Shown here: in pieces, positions 23,338 to 32,473 of the stretch
Layout of the letters: each line of letters begins with the position of its first letter
How positions within the stretch are numbered: the stretch's first letter is position 1
Origin: Thermoplasmatota archaeon
Lineage (GTDB): Archaea; Thermoplasmatota; Thermoplasmata; Halarchaeoplasmatales; Halarchaeoplasmataceae
Reading direction: 5' to 3'
Assembly (NCBI GenBank): GCA_018334755.1
Contig: JAGXLI010000013.1
Span: 1-38,495, forward strand
DNA: 38,495 nt
Translations under genes and position numbers: made by a program
The notes under the pieces: generated by a model
Databases searched by the model: none
Seen by the model: only the letters and a program-made list of their open reading frames with translations
Told to the model about the DNA's origin: nothing

Positions 23338-23880
23338 TCAGCCTTCGACCTCTTCCATCTCTTTCAGTACTTCCATATCTTCTTCCATAGTACTTTCAAG
23401 ATTGGGATTGTAAAGAGCGGCGGCGGGATGATACATAGGGATCACCGTTATATCTTCATATTCAAACCGCTGACCGTGTATCTCTTTCATACCTTTCTTA
23501 TCTATCAATGTGTGGGTCGCGTGATTACCCAGAGTGACTATCAGCCCCGGCTGGATCCGTTCTATCTGCTCTTCCAGGTAAGGCCTGCACGTTTCTATCT
23601 CGTCCTTTTTGGGATCGCGGTTATCCGGAGGTCTGCACTTCACGACGTTGGTTATGAACACATCATTTCGTGAAAGGTCAACGCTTTTCAAAAGCTTCTC
23701 TAGTGTCCCGCCGGCCCGTCCCACGAAAGGCCTTCCTTCTTCATCCTCCTGCTTGCCGGGAGCTTCGCCTATCAACATGATTTTGGCCCTTTGATCTCCT
23801 TCACCGGGTACGGCGTTCTTTCGGTTTTCATGCAGCCTACATTTCTTACAACTCTTGATCTCTTCGGAAAGTTGATCCAA
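23338..23880 (-). CDS. udg: Family 4 uracil-DNA glycosylase (Fe-S)
   Basis: 180 aa. Four Cys for a [4Fe-4S] cluster: C11, C14 (SCKKC), C82 (VVKCRPPDN) and C98 (ETCRPYL), spaced as in archaeal/thermophile UDG4. The uracil-site motif is GEAPGKQED (38-46), with a second active motif YHPAA near 150. The enzyme removes uracil arising from cytosine deamination. The start is TTG at 23880, placed by family alignment because the cysteine motif must lie near residue 10; no better start lies upstream. It follows the OsmC gene by 44 bases and may share its transcript. Confidence 0.92.
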   Translation of the reverse strand: MDQLSEEIKSCKKCRLHENRKNAVPGEGDQRAKIMLIGEAPGKQEDEEGRPFVGRAGGTLEKLLKSVDLSRNDVFITNVVKCRPPDNRDPKKDEIETCRPYLEEQIERIQPGLIVTLGNHATHTLIDKKGMKEIHGQRFEYEDITVIPMYHPAAALYNPNLESTMEEDMEVLKEMEEVEG

Positions 23881-23924
23881 ATTGTCAGAAAATCCATCAA
23901 AAAGTGTGCTCTGCTCTGCTATCT

Positions 23925-24407
23925 TTACACCTCGACATCAACGTTCACTTCTATCCCGTTCCGGATGCTTTGGGTGACGATGCAGTAATCTTCAAACATC
24001 TCAATGCATTTCTCCAACTTTTCCTTGTCATCGTCGTCAACTTCCGGTCTGATCTCCGCGTTCAACTGGGTTATTCTCAACCGTCCATCGACCCTTTGGA
24101 TCGTTCCCTCTATCTTACCTTCCAAATCTCCAAGATCCACTCTCTTTTTCTTTAAACAGAAAGTTAGACTCGCCATCAAACAGTTCAATGTAGAGGCAGC
24201 CAAGAGCCGACCGGGATTCGGTCCCTCCTCATGGCCTCCTACTTCCTCGGTCTCGTCGGTTATAATCTCACCCATGCTCTCCTTATCAAAGTCCACTTTG
24301 AATCTATAATCTTCGATGCGCTCTATCTCCAGAAAAAAATTCATCTCTTCCTGTTCGTCATCTCCGCTCATAGGATAAACACGTCCCTCGATATTTATCT
24401 TTGACAA
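23925..24407 (-). CDS. OsmC/Ohr-family redox protein
   Basis: 160 aa. The two conserved redox cysteines are C76 (STLNCLMASL) and C142 (EDYCIVTQSI), with GPNPGRLLAAS ahead of the first, as in OsmC proteins that reduce organic hydroperoxides. Additional Cys at 84 and 134. The N-terminal extension is acidic. The start is taken as TTG at 24407, directly after the cysteine synthase stop; an ATG at 24371 is possible but shortens the first strand. The link with cysteine synthase suggests thiol/redox metabolism. Confidence 0.85.
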   Translation of the reverse strand: MSKINIEGRVYPMSGDDEQEEMNFFLEIERIEDYRFKVDFDKESMGEIITDETEEVGGHEEGPNPGRLLAASTLNCLMASLTFCLKKKRVDLGDLEGKIEGTIQRVDGRLRITQLNAEIRPEVDDDDKEKLEKCIEMFEDYCIVTQSIRNGIEVNVDVEV

Positions 24408-24410
24408 CCT

Positions 24411-25415
24411 TCATTCTTCCTTCTCCTTTATTATCTCTTTCATCTCTTTTAGGTACTCTCCCTTGTTTTCAGGAGGATGATATATATCCATACCTTTATC
24501 GTACATGCATTTCAGACATTCATCCATATCGAACAGCGGCGTACTGAAGTATCGTTCACCGCCGTCCGGGAGTAGAGTTACTATCCTACCCTCATCTATC
24601 TCTGAAGAGACCTGCCTAGAGATGTGAACCGCTGCACCCGAGCTCATGCCTACAAAAAGACCCTCGTTTATAGCTAATTCTCTCGCCGTACAGAAGGCAT
24701 CTTCATCCTCTATCTTCCTTATCTCGTCCAATCTATCGGGTTCGTAAATATCTGGAACGATATCTTCTTCCATGTTCTTGAGACCTTGGATATCATAATC
24801 TTTTGTCGGCTCTACACCGATTATCTTTATCTCCGGGTCGTGCTCTTTTAGTCGCTTGGATACGCCCATAAGTGTTCCTGTAGTACCCATCCCGCCTATG
24901 AAGTGAGTCAATTCGCCATCAGTATCTTCCAGTATCTCTTTGCCAGTGGTCTCATAATGGGCATGTACGTTCGAGGGATTATCGAATTGGTCAGGCCGCC
25001 AAAAGTTTTCTTTCTCCTCGGCTAACTCTTCAGCCCTTTTGATGGCTCCGTCCGTGCCTTCTTCTTCCGGCGTGAATTCTATCTCCGCTCCCAGAGCGGT
25101 AAGCATCCTCATCCTCTCGACGCTCACCCCTTTAGACATGGTCAGGTGAAGATGGTAATCCTTCACAGCGCAAACCATGGCCAATCCAAGACCTGTGTTA
25201 CCGCTAGTCCCTTCCACGATCACTGTATCTTCATCTATCTTCCCTTCCCTCTCTGCCTCCTCGAGCATGAATAGAGCGATCCTGTCTTTGACCGAGCCCA
25301 TGGGGTTCAGTTTCTCTAATTTTGCGTATATCGATACATCTGGATTAGGATTGATTTTTTCTAACTTTATCATCGGTGTATTACCGACAAGGTCTAATAC
25401 GCTTTTTACTTGCAT
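24411..25415 (-). CDS. cysK: Cysteine synthase / PLP beta-family (OAS or OPS sulfhydrylase)
   Basis: 334 aa, fold type II PLP enzyme. The Schiff-base lysine is K43 (NPMGSVKDR), the substrate loop is TSGNTG (70-75), and the phosphate-binding loop is GGMGTTGT. Residues 300-334 extend past plain CysK and hold CLKC. It makes cysteine from sulfide and O-acetyl- or O-phosphoserine; which of these is used, or cystathionine synthase activity, cannot be decided here. An AT-rich promoter (AAATTAAAAAA, 25440-25450 on the minus strand) lies 26-36 bases before the ATG with no ribosome site, suggesting a short leader. It heads a cysK-osmC-udg gene run. Confidence 0.9.
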   Translation of the reverse strand: MQVKSVLDLVGNTPMIKLEKINPNPDVSIYAKLEKLNPMGSVKDRIALFMLEEAEREGKIDEDTVIVEGTSGNTGLGLAMVCAVKDYHLHLTMSKGVSVERMRMLTALGAEIEFTPEEEGTDGAIKRAEELAEEKENFWRPDQFDNPSNVHAHYETTGKEILEDTDGELTHFIGGMGTTGTLMGVSKRLKEHDPEIKIIGVEPTKDYDIQGLKNMEEDIVPDIYEPDRLDEIRKIEDEDAFCTARELAINEGLFVGMSSGAAVHISRQVSSEIDEGRIVTLLPDGGERYFSTPLFDMDECLKCMYDKGMDIYHPPENKGEYLKEMKEIIKEKEE

Positions 25416-25490
25416 ATCTTTGGAGAAAGAACAGCTAGTTTTTTAATTTTTAGGTCGAAGGTCCCAGACGGTCCGTCTCTACTTTCGTTT

Positions 25491-28400
25491 TTAATCTGGA
25501 TTGACTTGTTTGGCCCAGACCATCAGCGCGGACGGCAGCACGAAAACGGCCACGAAGAAACTATAGACCAGGGCAAGCGCTGTGATGTAACCGAACTGAG
25601 CGATGGGAAGTATGTCAGAGGTCGAAAGTATACCGAAGGCCGCCACGGTGGAGGTGGCGGAACCAAATAGAGCCGCCCCGGTGTTCTGAACGGTCTCGTG
25701 CATGGCCTCGAAAAGATCATTATCGTCGATCTCTTCGGTGAATCTATGAGTTATGTGGATGCTGTAATCTACTCCCATACCTACGGTCAGGGCCGTGATG
25801 GTCACAGTCAATACATTCAGAGGAACGTCCAATAGGTACATGGTCGCGATGATCCAGAGGGTTATCACGGCGACCGGGGCCGCGGTTATCACGCCCAAAA
25901 ATAGGGATCTGTGTAGGTAGTAGAATATGATAGTCAGGGTCAAAGCCACTATCGCTATAGTCGCTATCAAAGATTTTATCTGGGTCGCAGTGAGTTCAGA
26001 AGTGGTCTCCTGACCTATCATCGAACCGCTGGTCACTTTTGCCGTAAAATCACTCTCTTTTAAGGGCTCGACATCTTCTTTCAATTCCTCTTCAAGGACG
26101 GCGGCGTTGTCGAGATCCGACGATATCTTTTCTTGATCTTCCGATAGACGGATTATGCCAGTGGTATATCCTCCGCTAGAGGTTCGATTCAAGACTCCCC
26201 TTATCGAGCCTCGACTCTGGTTGTAACTGAAGAGCATGTCGTAAAGACCTTTTATGTTGCGCTCTGGGATATCGTCACCGTCAGTATCGTTCTCGGAAAA
26301 CGCCTGCACTAGCTTAGGATTGTGGTCGGGACTTCCTGGAGGGGCAGTACCGTAGTTTTGGAGGACCGATAACGGAGATTTTACGTCTCCTCCGTTACCT
26401 CCCACCATCTTGCTGTCCTTGATATTTTTAGTGGTATTATCTACAGCCTCGAGATAATCGCTCGAAGCTAAGTCTCCTTCAGTCAAGATGTATGCATAAG
26501 AGGTCGTGATATCAAAATTGGAGGATATATACTTTATATTCTCGCTTTGGGGCTCATCCTCGGGCAGGAAGTCTTCGATGGCGAAGGTAGAGTCTATGTT
26601 TACGACCCCATATAGGGAAGAAAGCGTGATCAAACCGACCACTGAAAGGATCACCACCGGGTGTTTATCGGATGCATCAGCGGACGTCGAAAGCATACGG
26701 CTTATCACGTCAGAGCCGTGTTTTGTTGCTTTATCAGCAAGTTTTCTCTTGGATCTGCTTTCTTCCTCCTTACCTTTCTCTTTTCTTTCATCGATCAACT
26801 GAATAACGGCCGGGAGGAAGGTCGTCATCAGGAAGAAGCTTGATATTATACCTAGGGCCGCGAGAACACCGAACTCCCGCATCGCCTGGATATTGCTGAG
26901 CGTGTTGGATAGGAAACCGACCGCCGTGGTGAAGGTGGTCAGGACGAGGGCCCCTCCTACGGTCATTATCGCGATCATCGTCGCTCCCCTAGGTCTGTAT
27001 CCATCTTCTTTTTCTTCACGGTACCTCATCACCATATGTATGCCATAATCGATCACCAGCCCGGTTATGAGGATAGGAACGGCTATGATCATCGGATTGA
27101 ATTCGTATCCTAGGAAAACGCCGAAACCGAAGGTCCAAATTACCGCGATGGCTAATGAAGCTAGACTCAAAAAGGTCTCGAGGGGTGATCTGAAGACTAT
27201 AAACAGGATGACTATGATCAAAACCACCGCGAGCGGTAGGAGTGTATTAAGACTCCGATCAGCGCTCTTATCTATCTCTTCCATCATGACCTGATTCGCG
27301 GAGACCCGGACTTTGGAATTTTCAGGGACCTCACCTCCCAGCTCTATCACCCTCTTCTGGGCCTCGAGCCTTTTATCTTCATCGATATTCGGGTCCATGA
27401 AGGCCATACCCAGCGAGCATTTTGCTTCGATGGAGTGCAGTTCACCCGTTGGTGAGAAATCCTTGCTGACTATCGTTTTTATCATCTCCCCTATCTGATC
27501 TATCATGGAGTTAAGTCTAAGAGAGGAGCGCAGCATCGTCTTCAATTCCGTATAGTTCTTTTTCGCCTCGTTCATTATGGTCTGATTCTCTTTTACAGAA
27601 GCTAGGTACCCCTCTTCCAGCCTGTTCGCTTGCCAGTTCCATGAGATATTTCTATATTGCTGGATCGCAGTAGTCAGTAATTCTTCCATATTTTTAAGGT
27701 GCTCTATCCCTTTCTCGGCCTCATCCGTGATATTCATCGCTTCCTTTATCGACTCATTCAAATCGGATGGATCGTGATCTATTGTGTCAGCCACTGTTCT
27801 CTTCACGGACGTATCTGTCATCTCGCTCAGATTGTCTTTCTTCTCCTCTAAGGATAATCCAAGTGAAGGGGTCTTCTCCCCCATAGAGCCCAGATCTGAT
27901 TCCCTAGAATCTTTGAGATAACCCATCGGTTCGGCTGTGGCAAGAAAGGTAAGGGTCATCATCCTGGGGAGGTTCTTCTCCTCCTGGAAATCTATGGTCT
28001 CGTTCTCCACCATCCTGATGGAGGCGTTCACCATATCCCTAGTTCCCTGGACCAGCTCCAAGAAATGGTCCATACCAGGGGTGTCGTTCTCCATCTGAGT
28101 TCTATTTTGCTGTACCCCATCAACCCACTCCCCTATATTCGCAGACACGTTCTCGAGAGGTTCGTCGGGCTCATCAGGTTCATCGGTGGAATTTGGATCT
28201 AATATGCCTATCAGTTCAGTGAACTCGCCCTTGAAGGTCTCCATAGCTATCCATGACTCGGGATTAGAAACTATATCGGACATGGAGATCAGAGTCCTGT
28301 TGCCACCCAATGCTCCCTCAGGGCCGGCAATGGACATGTTCTCCTCAAAGATATGGGTAATTCCAAGGTTTAGAGTGAGAGACATGTTCATCCTTTCATA

Positions 28401-28889
28401 CATCTTAGTCTGGTTCTCAGACAAACTCAGAGTTTGTTGAGAAAGATCGATGACGTCGGCCTCTAATTCTAAAGTCCGATTTGCAGTCAATATAGTGCTC
28501 GCGAGTGTTGTTACACCAGATGGGACCTCGTCGGTACCGCTCAGCGTGAAATTAACCTTGGGATCTTCCTGAAGAGCTTCTTCCATCTCCAGCATATCCT
28601 CTAAAACTTGAACGGTGAAAACATCTCCGTCCTCGGCGGTGAAGGCGATCTGTACTACTTCCTCCGCACTGCCGAATTGTTCCTGGACCGTAGACATGTA
28701 GTCCTGTTTCGGGATGTCGGGTTGAAACGACTCTTCGCTGGTGTTCATATCCATACTAGAGGCGAGAAAACCCATGATCAGAGTGAATATTATCACTACG
28801 GCGATCACTTTTTTTGGATTGCCTCCTATGGCGCGGGAAAACAGCTCAGAATACCGTCTTTTACCTTCTCTTTTTATCTTCTTAGACAT
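25491..28889 (-). CDS. MMPL/RND-superfamily membrane exporter with a large extracytoplasmic loop
   Basis: 1132 aa with the duplicated RND plan: TM1 near 28-48, a very long loop of about 520 residues, TM2-6 at about 565-700, TM7 near 755-775, a second loop of about 200, then TM8-12 to about 1125. Both halves carry the signature GxxxDYxIHxxxR (GLVIDYGIHMVMRYRE near 610; VGMGVDYSIHITHRF near 1036). The family uses proton flow to move lipids, hopanoids or other hydrophobic substrates. The first loop is much longer than the roughly 200 residues usual in HpnN/MmpL-like proteins and has many NxS/T sites. The minus-strand promoter TTTTAAATAG lies about 35 bases upstream. The next gene upstream is a TrmB regulator, so local control is plausible. 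Confidence 0.88.
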   Translation of the reverse strand: MSKKIKREGKRRYSELFSRAIGGNPKKVIAVVIIFTLIMGFLASSMDMNTSEESFQPDIPKQDYMSTVQEQFGSAEEVVQIAFTAEDGDVFTVQVLEDMLEMEEALQEDPKVNFTLSGTDEVPSGVTTLASTILTANRTLELEADVIDLSQQTLSLSENQTKMYERMNMSLTLNLGITHIFEENMSIAGPEGALGGNRTLISMSDIVSNPESWIAMETFKGEFTELIGILDPNSTDEPDEPDEPLENVSANIGEWVDGVQQNRTQMENDTPGMDHFLELVQGTRDMVNASIRMVENETIDFQEEKNLPRMMTLTFLATAEPMGYLKDSRESDLGSMGEKTPSLGLSLEEKKDNLSEMTDTSVKRTVADTIDHDPSDLNESIKEAMNITDEAEKGIEHLKNMEELLTTAIQQYRNISWNWQANRLEEGYLASVKENQTIMNEAKKNYTELKTMLRSSLRLNSMIDQIGEMIKTIVSKDFSPTGELHSIEAKCSLGMAFMDPNIDEDKRLEAQKRVIELGGEVPENSKVRVSANQVMMEEIDKSADRSLNTLLPLAVVLIIVILFIVFRSPLETFLSLASLAIAVIWTFGFGVFLGYEFNPMIIAVPILITGLVIDYGIHMVMRYREEKEDGYRPRGATMIAIMTVGGALVLTTFTTAVGFLSNTLSNIQAMREFGVLAALGIISSFFLMTTFLPAVIQLIDERKEKGKEEESRSKRKLADKATKHGSDVISRMLSTSADASDKHPVVILSVVGLITLSSLYGVVNIDSTFAIEDFLPEDEPQSENIKYISSNFDITTSYAYILTEGDLASSDYLEAVDNTTKNIKDSKMVGGNGGDVKSPLSVLQNYGTAPPGSPDHNPKLVQAFSENDTDGDDIPERNIKGLYDMLFSYNQSRGSIRGVLNRTSSGGYTTGIIRLSEDQEKISSDLDNAAVLEEELKEDVEPLKESDFTAKVTSGSMIGQETTSELTATQIKSLIATIAIVALTLTIIFYYLHRSLFLGVITAAPVAVITLWIIATMYLLDVPLNVLTVTITALTVGMGVDYSIHITHRFTEEIDDNDLFEAMHETVQNTGAALFGSATSTVAAFGILSTSDILPIAQFGYITALALVYSFFVAVFVLPSALMVWAKQVNPD

Positions 28890-28967
28890 GTCTCAACTGT
28901 TTTCAAGGAGTGCAACCCTCTATTTAAAATTCATGATAGAATACTTCGATGAGTCTACGGTTTATCC

Positions 28968-29693
28968 TCATCCCCTTTCCATCAGGATGTCCATGAAGTT
29001 GACTAGATGTTTTGCTAGTGAAGGATTGTTCGTGTACCCACAGGCCTCAAATCCCGGAGAGGCTAGGAGCGCTCTTTTCCCGTCGCTGATCAGGTCGGTG
29101 GCGATAAGGCCTTCCTTCCTTTTTACTTTCGCGTTTTCGAAAGATCTCTCTCGAGGAGATGTGACCACCGTTATGTCAACTTCCCTTTTCTCGGCGGACT
29201 CCAGCGCTTTCCTTGAATTCTCAAGGATGGTGGAAAAGTCCGGCGAAGAGATGATTATATCCTCTTCAGTTTTATTGATCATCTCTCGTACCTTATCCAA
29301 CACTTTCTCTTTCCGGCTCAGAGTGTAGACGAGCTGGGGCTCGCCTCTCTCCGACAGGATCTCGTAGAGGGTATTCAGCCTTCCGAACACGTCGTCCAGT
29401 TCCCGAGATATCCTGCTTTTCACTTCTAGGGGCTCCGCGGGTTTGAATATCTTGGGCCGTCCTTCGCTCTCGATAACATACCCCATCTCATGCAGCGAGT
29501 TCAATGCCTTGTATACAGAAGTTCTAGGTAAATCCGCAGTCGATGCGATAGTTTCGGAGTCGGCCACGCCGTGGGCCACCAGCGCGGTATAAGTTCTGGC
29601 TTGATAGTCGGTCAAACCGAATCTCTGCAGATTTTCTACTATATATTCGTATTCCTCTTTGAACTCGTCGATATCCACTGGTTTTTCATCCAT
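28968..29693 (-). CDS. TrmB-family transcriptional regulator
   Basis: 241 aa. The N-terminal winged helix (about 22-90: FGLTDYQARTYTALVAHG, then STADLPRTSVYKALNSLHEMGYV) is the TrmB DNA-binding domain. A coiled-coil link and a C-terminal phospholipase-D-like sensor region (IIISSPDFSTILENSRKAL, ITVVTSPRERSFENAKV) follow. TrmB proteins usually sense sugars or other small ligands. It lies 78 bases upstream of the MMPL exporter and 48 bases downstream of the archaeosortase, all on the minus strand, so it could control either. The ligand is unknown. Confidence 0.9.
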   Translation of the reverse strand: MDEKPVDIDEFKEEYEYIVENLQRFGLTDYQARTYTALVAHGVADSETIASTADLPRTSVYKALNSLHEMGYVIESEGRPKIFKPAEPLEVKSRISRELDDVFGRLNTLYEILSERGEPQLVYTLSRKEKVLDKVREMINKTEEDIIISSPDFSTILENSRKALESAEKREVDITVVTSPRERSFENAKVKRKEGLIATDLISDGKRALLASPGFEACGYTNNPSLAKHLVNFMDILMERG

Positions 29694-29741
29694 GCGGGAT
29701 AAAAGGTTAAGATGACTATTTAAATCGTTCGTCCTCTTTTA

Positions 29742-30584
29742 TCAGCCGTCCGATTCTTCAGCCGATTCTTTTTTCTCTCTTCTTTTCGGTAAACCCAGGG
29801 CGCTGATGATGTTCTCGTACAGTTCCGGGAGGATCTCGAACACTACCAGCATCAATATGATGAGGACCACGACGGAAAGTGACTTGGCTATCTCGTTATG
29901 AGCTACCGCGAAGCTGAACATATCCTCCTCTACGAGATAGACCACCAGAGCATTCCGAAGCAGATTGACGATATACACTACGGGGAAAAGGATCAGTAAA
30001 CTTTTGGTTTTCCTCCCGATAGATGCTCTAGTGCACCAGATAAGAGCCGAAGCAGCAGCTATCGCCTGTAGCCCCGTGCAGGACAGGATGATGTTGATGT
30101 TGGTCCCCACTATAGGCACCCTTATGAACTCTGAAGTGGTACGGTACCAGAGGGGATTACCGGAGTAATTGATCGACCCGGCATGAAAGTTATACCCCAA
30201 GATGGTGGTTATCCAGGTGGTCTGGTCCGCTACCACTTTTATCAAGAACCCTGATAAAATGGGGACCCTCTGTATCCCGAAATAGAGGAGCATCGCGAAG
30301 GATACGCTGCCGGCGAGAAATTCCATAACTGCGGGGTCTTCATCCCACCGCTTGGATAGATATTCGTGATAGCCGAAGTACAGGAAGACCGGTAAAGCCC
30401 CCACTACCATGAGAGCGTTGAAGTAGTCTCTGATCTTTAGATAATAGGGAGTCAGGGTTATCCAGAAGAGGCCGAGCAGTATAAAACCGATGATTCTGAA
30501 CTCGTGCTTCTTATAATCTTTAAGGTACCCGATAAGAAGGAAGAGCAATCCGGTCCACAGCAAGATGTCAAAAGCAAGATACAA
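29742..30584 (-). CDS. Archaeosortase/exosortase family cysteine transpeptidase
   Basis: 280 aa, about eight transmembrane helices. The catalytic triad of the family is visible: C169 in SCTGLQAIAAA, R210 in NLLRNAL and H229 in VAHNEIAK. Archaeosortases cleave surface proteins at a C-terminal signal (such as PGF-CTERM) and join the new end to a lipid. The C-terminal tail is charged (PKRREKKESAEESDG). The start is TTG at 30584, supported by GAGGAGAT 5 bases upstream. No protein in this window ends in a recognisable PGF-CTERM-type signal, so its substrates lie elsewhere or use an unknown signal. It is divergent from the tetraether-synthase operon. Confidence 0.88.
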   Translation of the reverse strand: MYLAFDILLWTGLLFLLIGYLKDYKKHEFRIIGFILLGLFWITLTPYYLKIRDYFNALMVVGALPVFLYFGYHEYLSKRWDEDPAVMEFLAGSVSFAMLLYFGIQRVPILSGFLIKVVADQTTWITTILGYNFHAGSINYSGNPLWYRTTSEFIRVPIVGTNINIILSCTGLQAIAAASALIWCTRASIGRKTKSLLILFPVVYIVNLLRNALVVYLVEEDMFSFAVAHNEIAKSLSVVVLIILMLVVFEILPELYENIISALGLPKRREKKESAEESDG

Positions 30585-30645
30585 ATCTATCTCCTCTCTG
30601 AAGCTTCGTTTTCTTTCAGGAGCTTTTCGTATTAATTATTTACGT

Positions 30646-30710
30646 CGTTATATCCCGGGGGTTTTAGCGATCTTCGCTACAAAATCTTTAACATAACCCG
30701 GGATATATCG
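30646..30710. promoter_or_regulatory. Nested inverted repeats in the promoter of the lipid operon
   Basis: The outer arms CGTTATATCCCGGG (30646-30659) and CCCGGGATATATCG (30697-30710) are complementary at 13 of 14 positions, with a 37-base spacer. An inner hairpin TAGCGA-TCT-TCGCTA (30665-30679) lies between. A TATA-like CTTTAACATAA (30685-30695) sits 27-37 bases before the ATG at 30722, placing the right arm over the likely transcription start. This is suited to repressor binding or looping in the intergene between the archaeosortase and lipid operons. The rest of the 137-base gap holds no gene. Confidence 0.5.
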
Positions 30711-30721
30711 CATTCGAAATC

Positions 30722-32299
30722 ATGGTAATAAAAGAAAGTAGCTTGGAGAAAGGGCTGCCTAAAAAAACAGAATCTATCTGCCCCGAATGTAAAGAAGTGA
30801 TCCCCGCAAAGATCGTGGAGGAAGAGGGAAAAGCGGTCATGAAGAAAGAGTGCGAAGAACATGGAAAGTTCGAAAGTATCATCTGGTCAGACGTTGACCT
30901 TTACCTAGAAGCGGAGAAACACGCCTATGACGGCGTAGGAGTGGAAAATCCCAAGATAGAGGACGCTTCAAGCTGTCCGGACAACTGTGGATTGTGTAAC
31001 CTACACAAGAGTCACACCTGCCTAGCTAACGTAGATCTGACCAATAGATGCAACATGAACTGTCCCATCTGTTTTGCAAATGCTAACGAAAGGGGATACG
31101 TTTTCGAGCCGAGCTACGAGCAGGTGATCGATATGTTGAAGACATTAAGGGATGAAAAGCCGGTGCCTACGACGGCGGTTCAATTCTCGGGTGGAGAACC
31201 GACGATCTATCCGGATTACTTCAAGGTGCTCGAAAAGGCATCTGAACTCGGTTTTTCACAGATCCAGATCGCGACAAACGGGATAAAACTAGCTAATGAC
31301 GAGGATTTCGCTAAAAAAAGCGAAGAAGCCGGGCTTCACACAGTCTATCTACAGTTCGACGGGCTCGATGAGGAGAATTACAGGCAGGCAAGAGGAAGAG
31401 AGATGCTGGATCTCAAGAAAAAGGCCATCGAGAACTGCAGGAAGACCGAACCGAATCCACTATCTGTGGTTCTAGTGCCCACGATAGTCAATACGGTCAA
31501 CGACGATCAAGTGGGAGATATACTCGATTTCGGCATAAAAAATAGAGACGTGGTGAGAGGGATAAATTACCAGCCAGTAGCGTTCACGGGCCGGATAGAT
31601 AAGGAGAAGAGGCAAAGGCAGAGGTACACTCTCTCCGATCTAGCTATAGGCCTTGAAGAACAGACAGGTTACCTGGATAGAAGTGATTTTTATCCCGTTC
31701 CTTTTGTGACGCCGATATCTCAGCTGGTCTCGGTAATCAAGGACGAACCCCAGATAGCTTTCACCTCGCATCCTCACTGTGGTCTGGCCTCTTATTTGGT
31801 CGTATCGGATGACGGTGAAGTCAGCCCCATAACCGATTTCGTTGACGTCGAAGGTCTGATGGACGAGATGAAGAACAGAGCGGATGAATGGGATACCTTC
31901 CTTAAGAAGACGGCGATGAAACTGGGGAAGAAAGTGAAGACGAAGAAGGGGCGCGACAAGAGCATGGTCAAGAATTTCAAGAAATACTTCGGCGACTATC
32001 TGAAAGAAGAGAAACTGCCGGGAGGTCTGACGATAGGCGAGATCTTTAAAGATATCCTTTCAGAGGGCAATAAAGACTCGGTAGGTAAATTCGCCTGGAG
32101 GACCTTGTTCGTGGGCGGTATGCACTTCCAGGACGATTATAATTACGATATAGAGAGGGTCAAGAGGTGCGTGATCCATTATGCGACACCGGATGGGAGG
32201 ATAATACCTTTCTGCGCCTACAACGGAGGACCGACCTACAGGGAAGAAGTGGAGAAAAAGTTTTCCATACCTCTAGATGAGTGGCGTGATAGACAATGA
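30722..32299 (+). CDS. tes: Radical SAM tetraether lipid synthase (GDGT/MAS synthase, Tes family)
   Basis: 525 aa. The radical SAM cluster motif is C110xxxC114xxC117 (RCNMNCPICFA), followed by the SAM-binding FSGGEPT. The N-terminus has a CPEC...C metal site, then CPDNCGLCNLHKSHTC ahead of the radical SAM core. More Cys near the end (VKRCVIHYA...PFCAYNGG) would bind an auxiliary cluster. This multi-cluster layout is that of Tes (MJ0619, MA_1486), which joins the phytanyl ends of two archaeol lipids to form membrane-spanning tetraethers and consumes SAM. The gene is followed at a 4-base overlap by a ferredoxin and then geranylgeranyl reductase, the same neighbourhood as in Methanosarcina. No ribosome site is seen. 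Confidence 0.88.
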   Translation: MVIKESSLEKGLPKKTESICPECKEVIPAKIVEEEGKAVMKKECEEHGKFESIIWSDVDLYLEAEKHAYDGVGVENPKIEDASSCPDNCGLCNLHKSHTCLANVDLTNRCNMNCPICFANANERGYVFEPSYEQVIDMLKTLRDEKPVPTTAVQFSGGEPTIYPDYFKVLEKASELGFSQIQIATNGIKLANDEDFAKKSEEAGLHTVYLQFDGLDEENYRQARGREMLDLKKKAIENCRKTEPNPLSVVLVPTIVNTVNDDQVGDILDFGIKNRDVVRGINYQPVAFTGRIDKEKRQRQRYTLSDLAIGLEEQTGYLDRSDFYPVPFVTPISQLVSVIKDEPQIAFTSHPHCGLASYLVVSDDGEVSPITDFVDVEGLMDEMKNRADEWDTFLKKTAMKLGKKVKTKKGRDKSMVKNFKKYFGDYLKEEKLPGGLTIGEIFKDILSEGNKDSVGKFAWRTLFVGGMHFQDDYNYDIERVKRCVIHYATPDGRIIPFCAYNGGPTYREEVEKKFSIPLDEWRDRQ

Positions 32300-32472
32300 G
32301 TGTCGAAGTCAACTTTGAGAAATGTATGCACTGCGGCGCCTGTGTTGGGGCCTGCCCAGAAAATGCTCTGTTCCTGAATGACGTTGCATTAGAAGTGAAC
32401 GAGAACTGCATAGAATGCGGTCTCTGCGTGAAGGGATGTCCAGTACAAGCCCTCAGTCTAGGAGGTGCTTGA
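32296..32472 (+). CDS. 2[4Fe-4S] ferredoxin
   Basis: 58 aa. Two CxxCxxCxxxCP clusters are seen: CMHCGACVGACP near the N-terminus and CIECGLCVKGCP near the C-terminus, the standard bacterial/archaeal low-potential fold. The ATG overlaps the tes stop (ATGA), and the stop is 1 base before the reductase start, so the three are translationally coupled. It is the probable electron donor to geranylgeranyl reductase and perhaps to the radical SAM enzyme. In Methanosarcina acetivorans the ferredoxin beside this reductase is reported to be needed for full lipid saturation. Confidence 0.95.
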   Translation: MSVEVNFEKCMHCGACVGACPENALFLNDVALEVNENCIECGLCVKGCPVQALSLGGA

Positions 32473-32473
32473 C

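Noticed and set aside
25523-25720. Other antisense frames in the exporter and helicase genes (for example 65 codons here, 130 codons at 16616-17008)
   Set aside because: They lie wholly inside well-supported genes on the other strand and show no recognisable domains.
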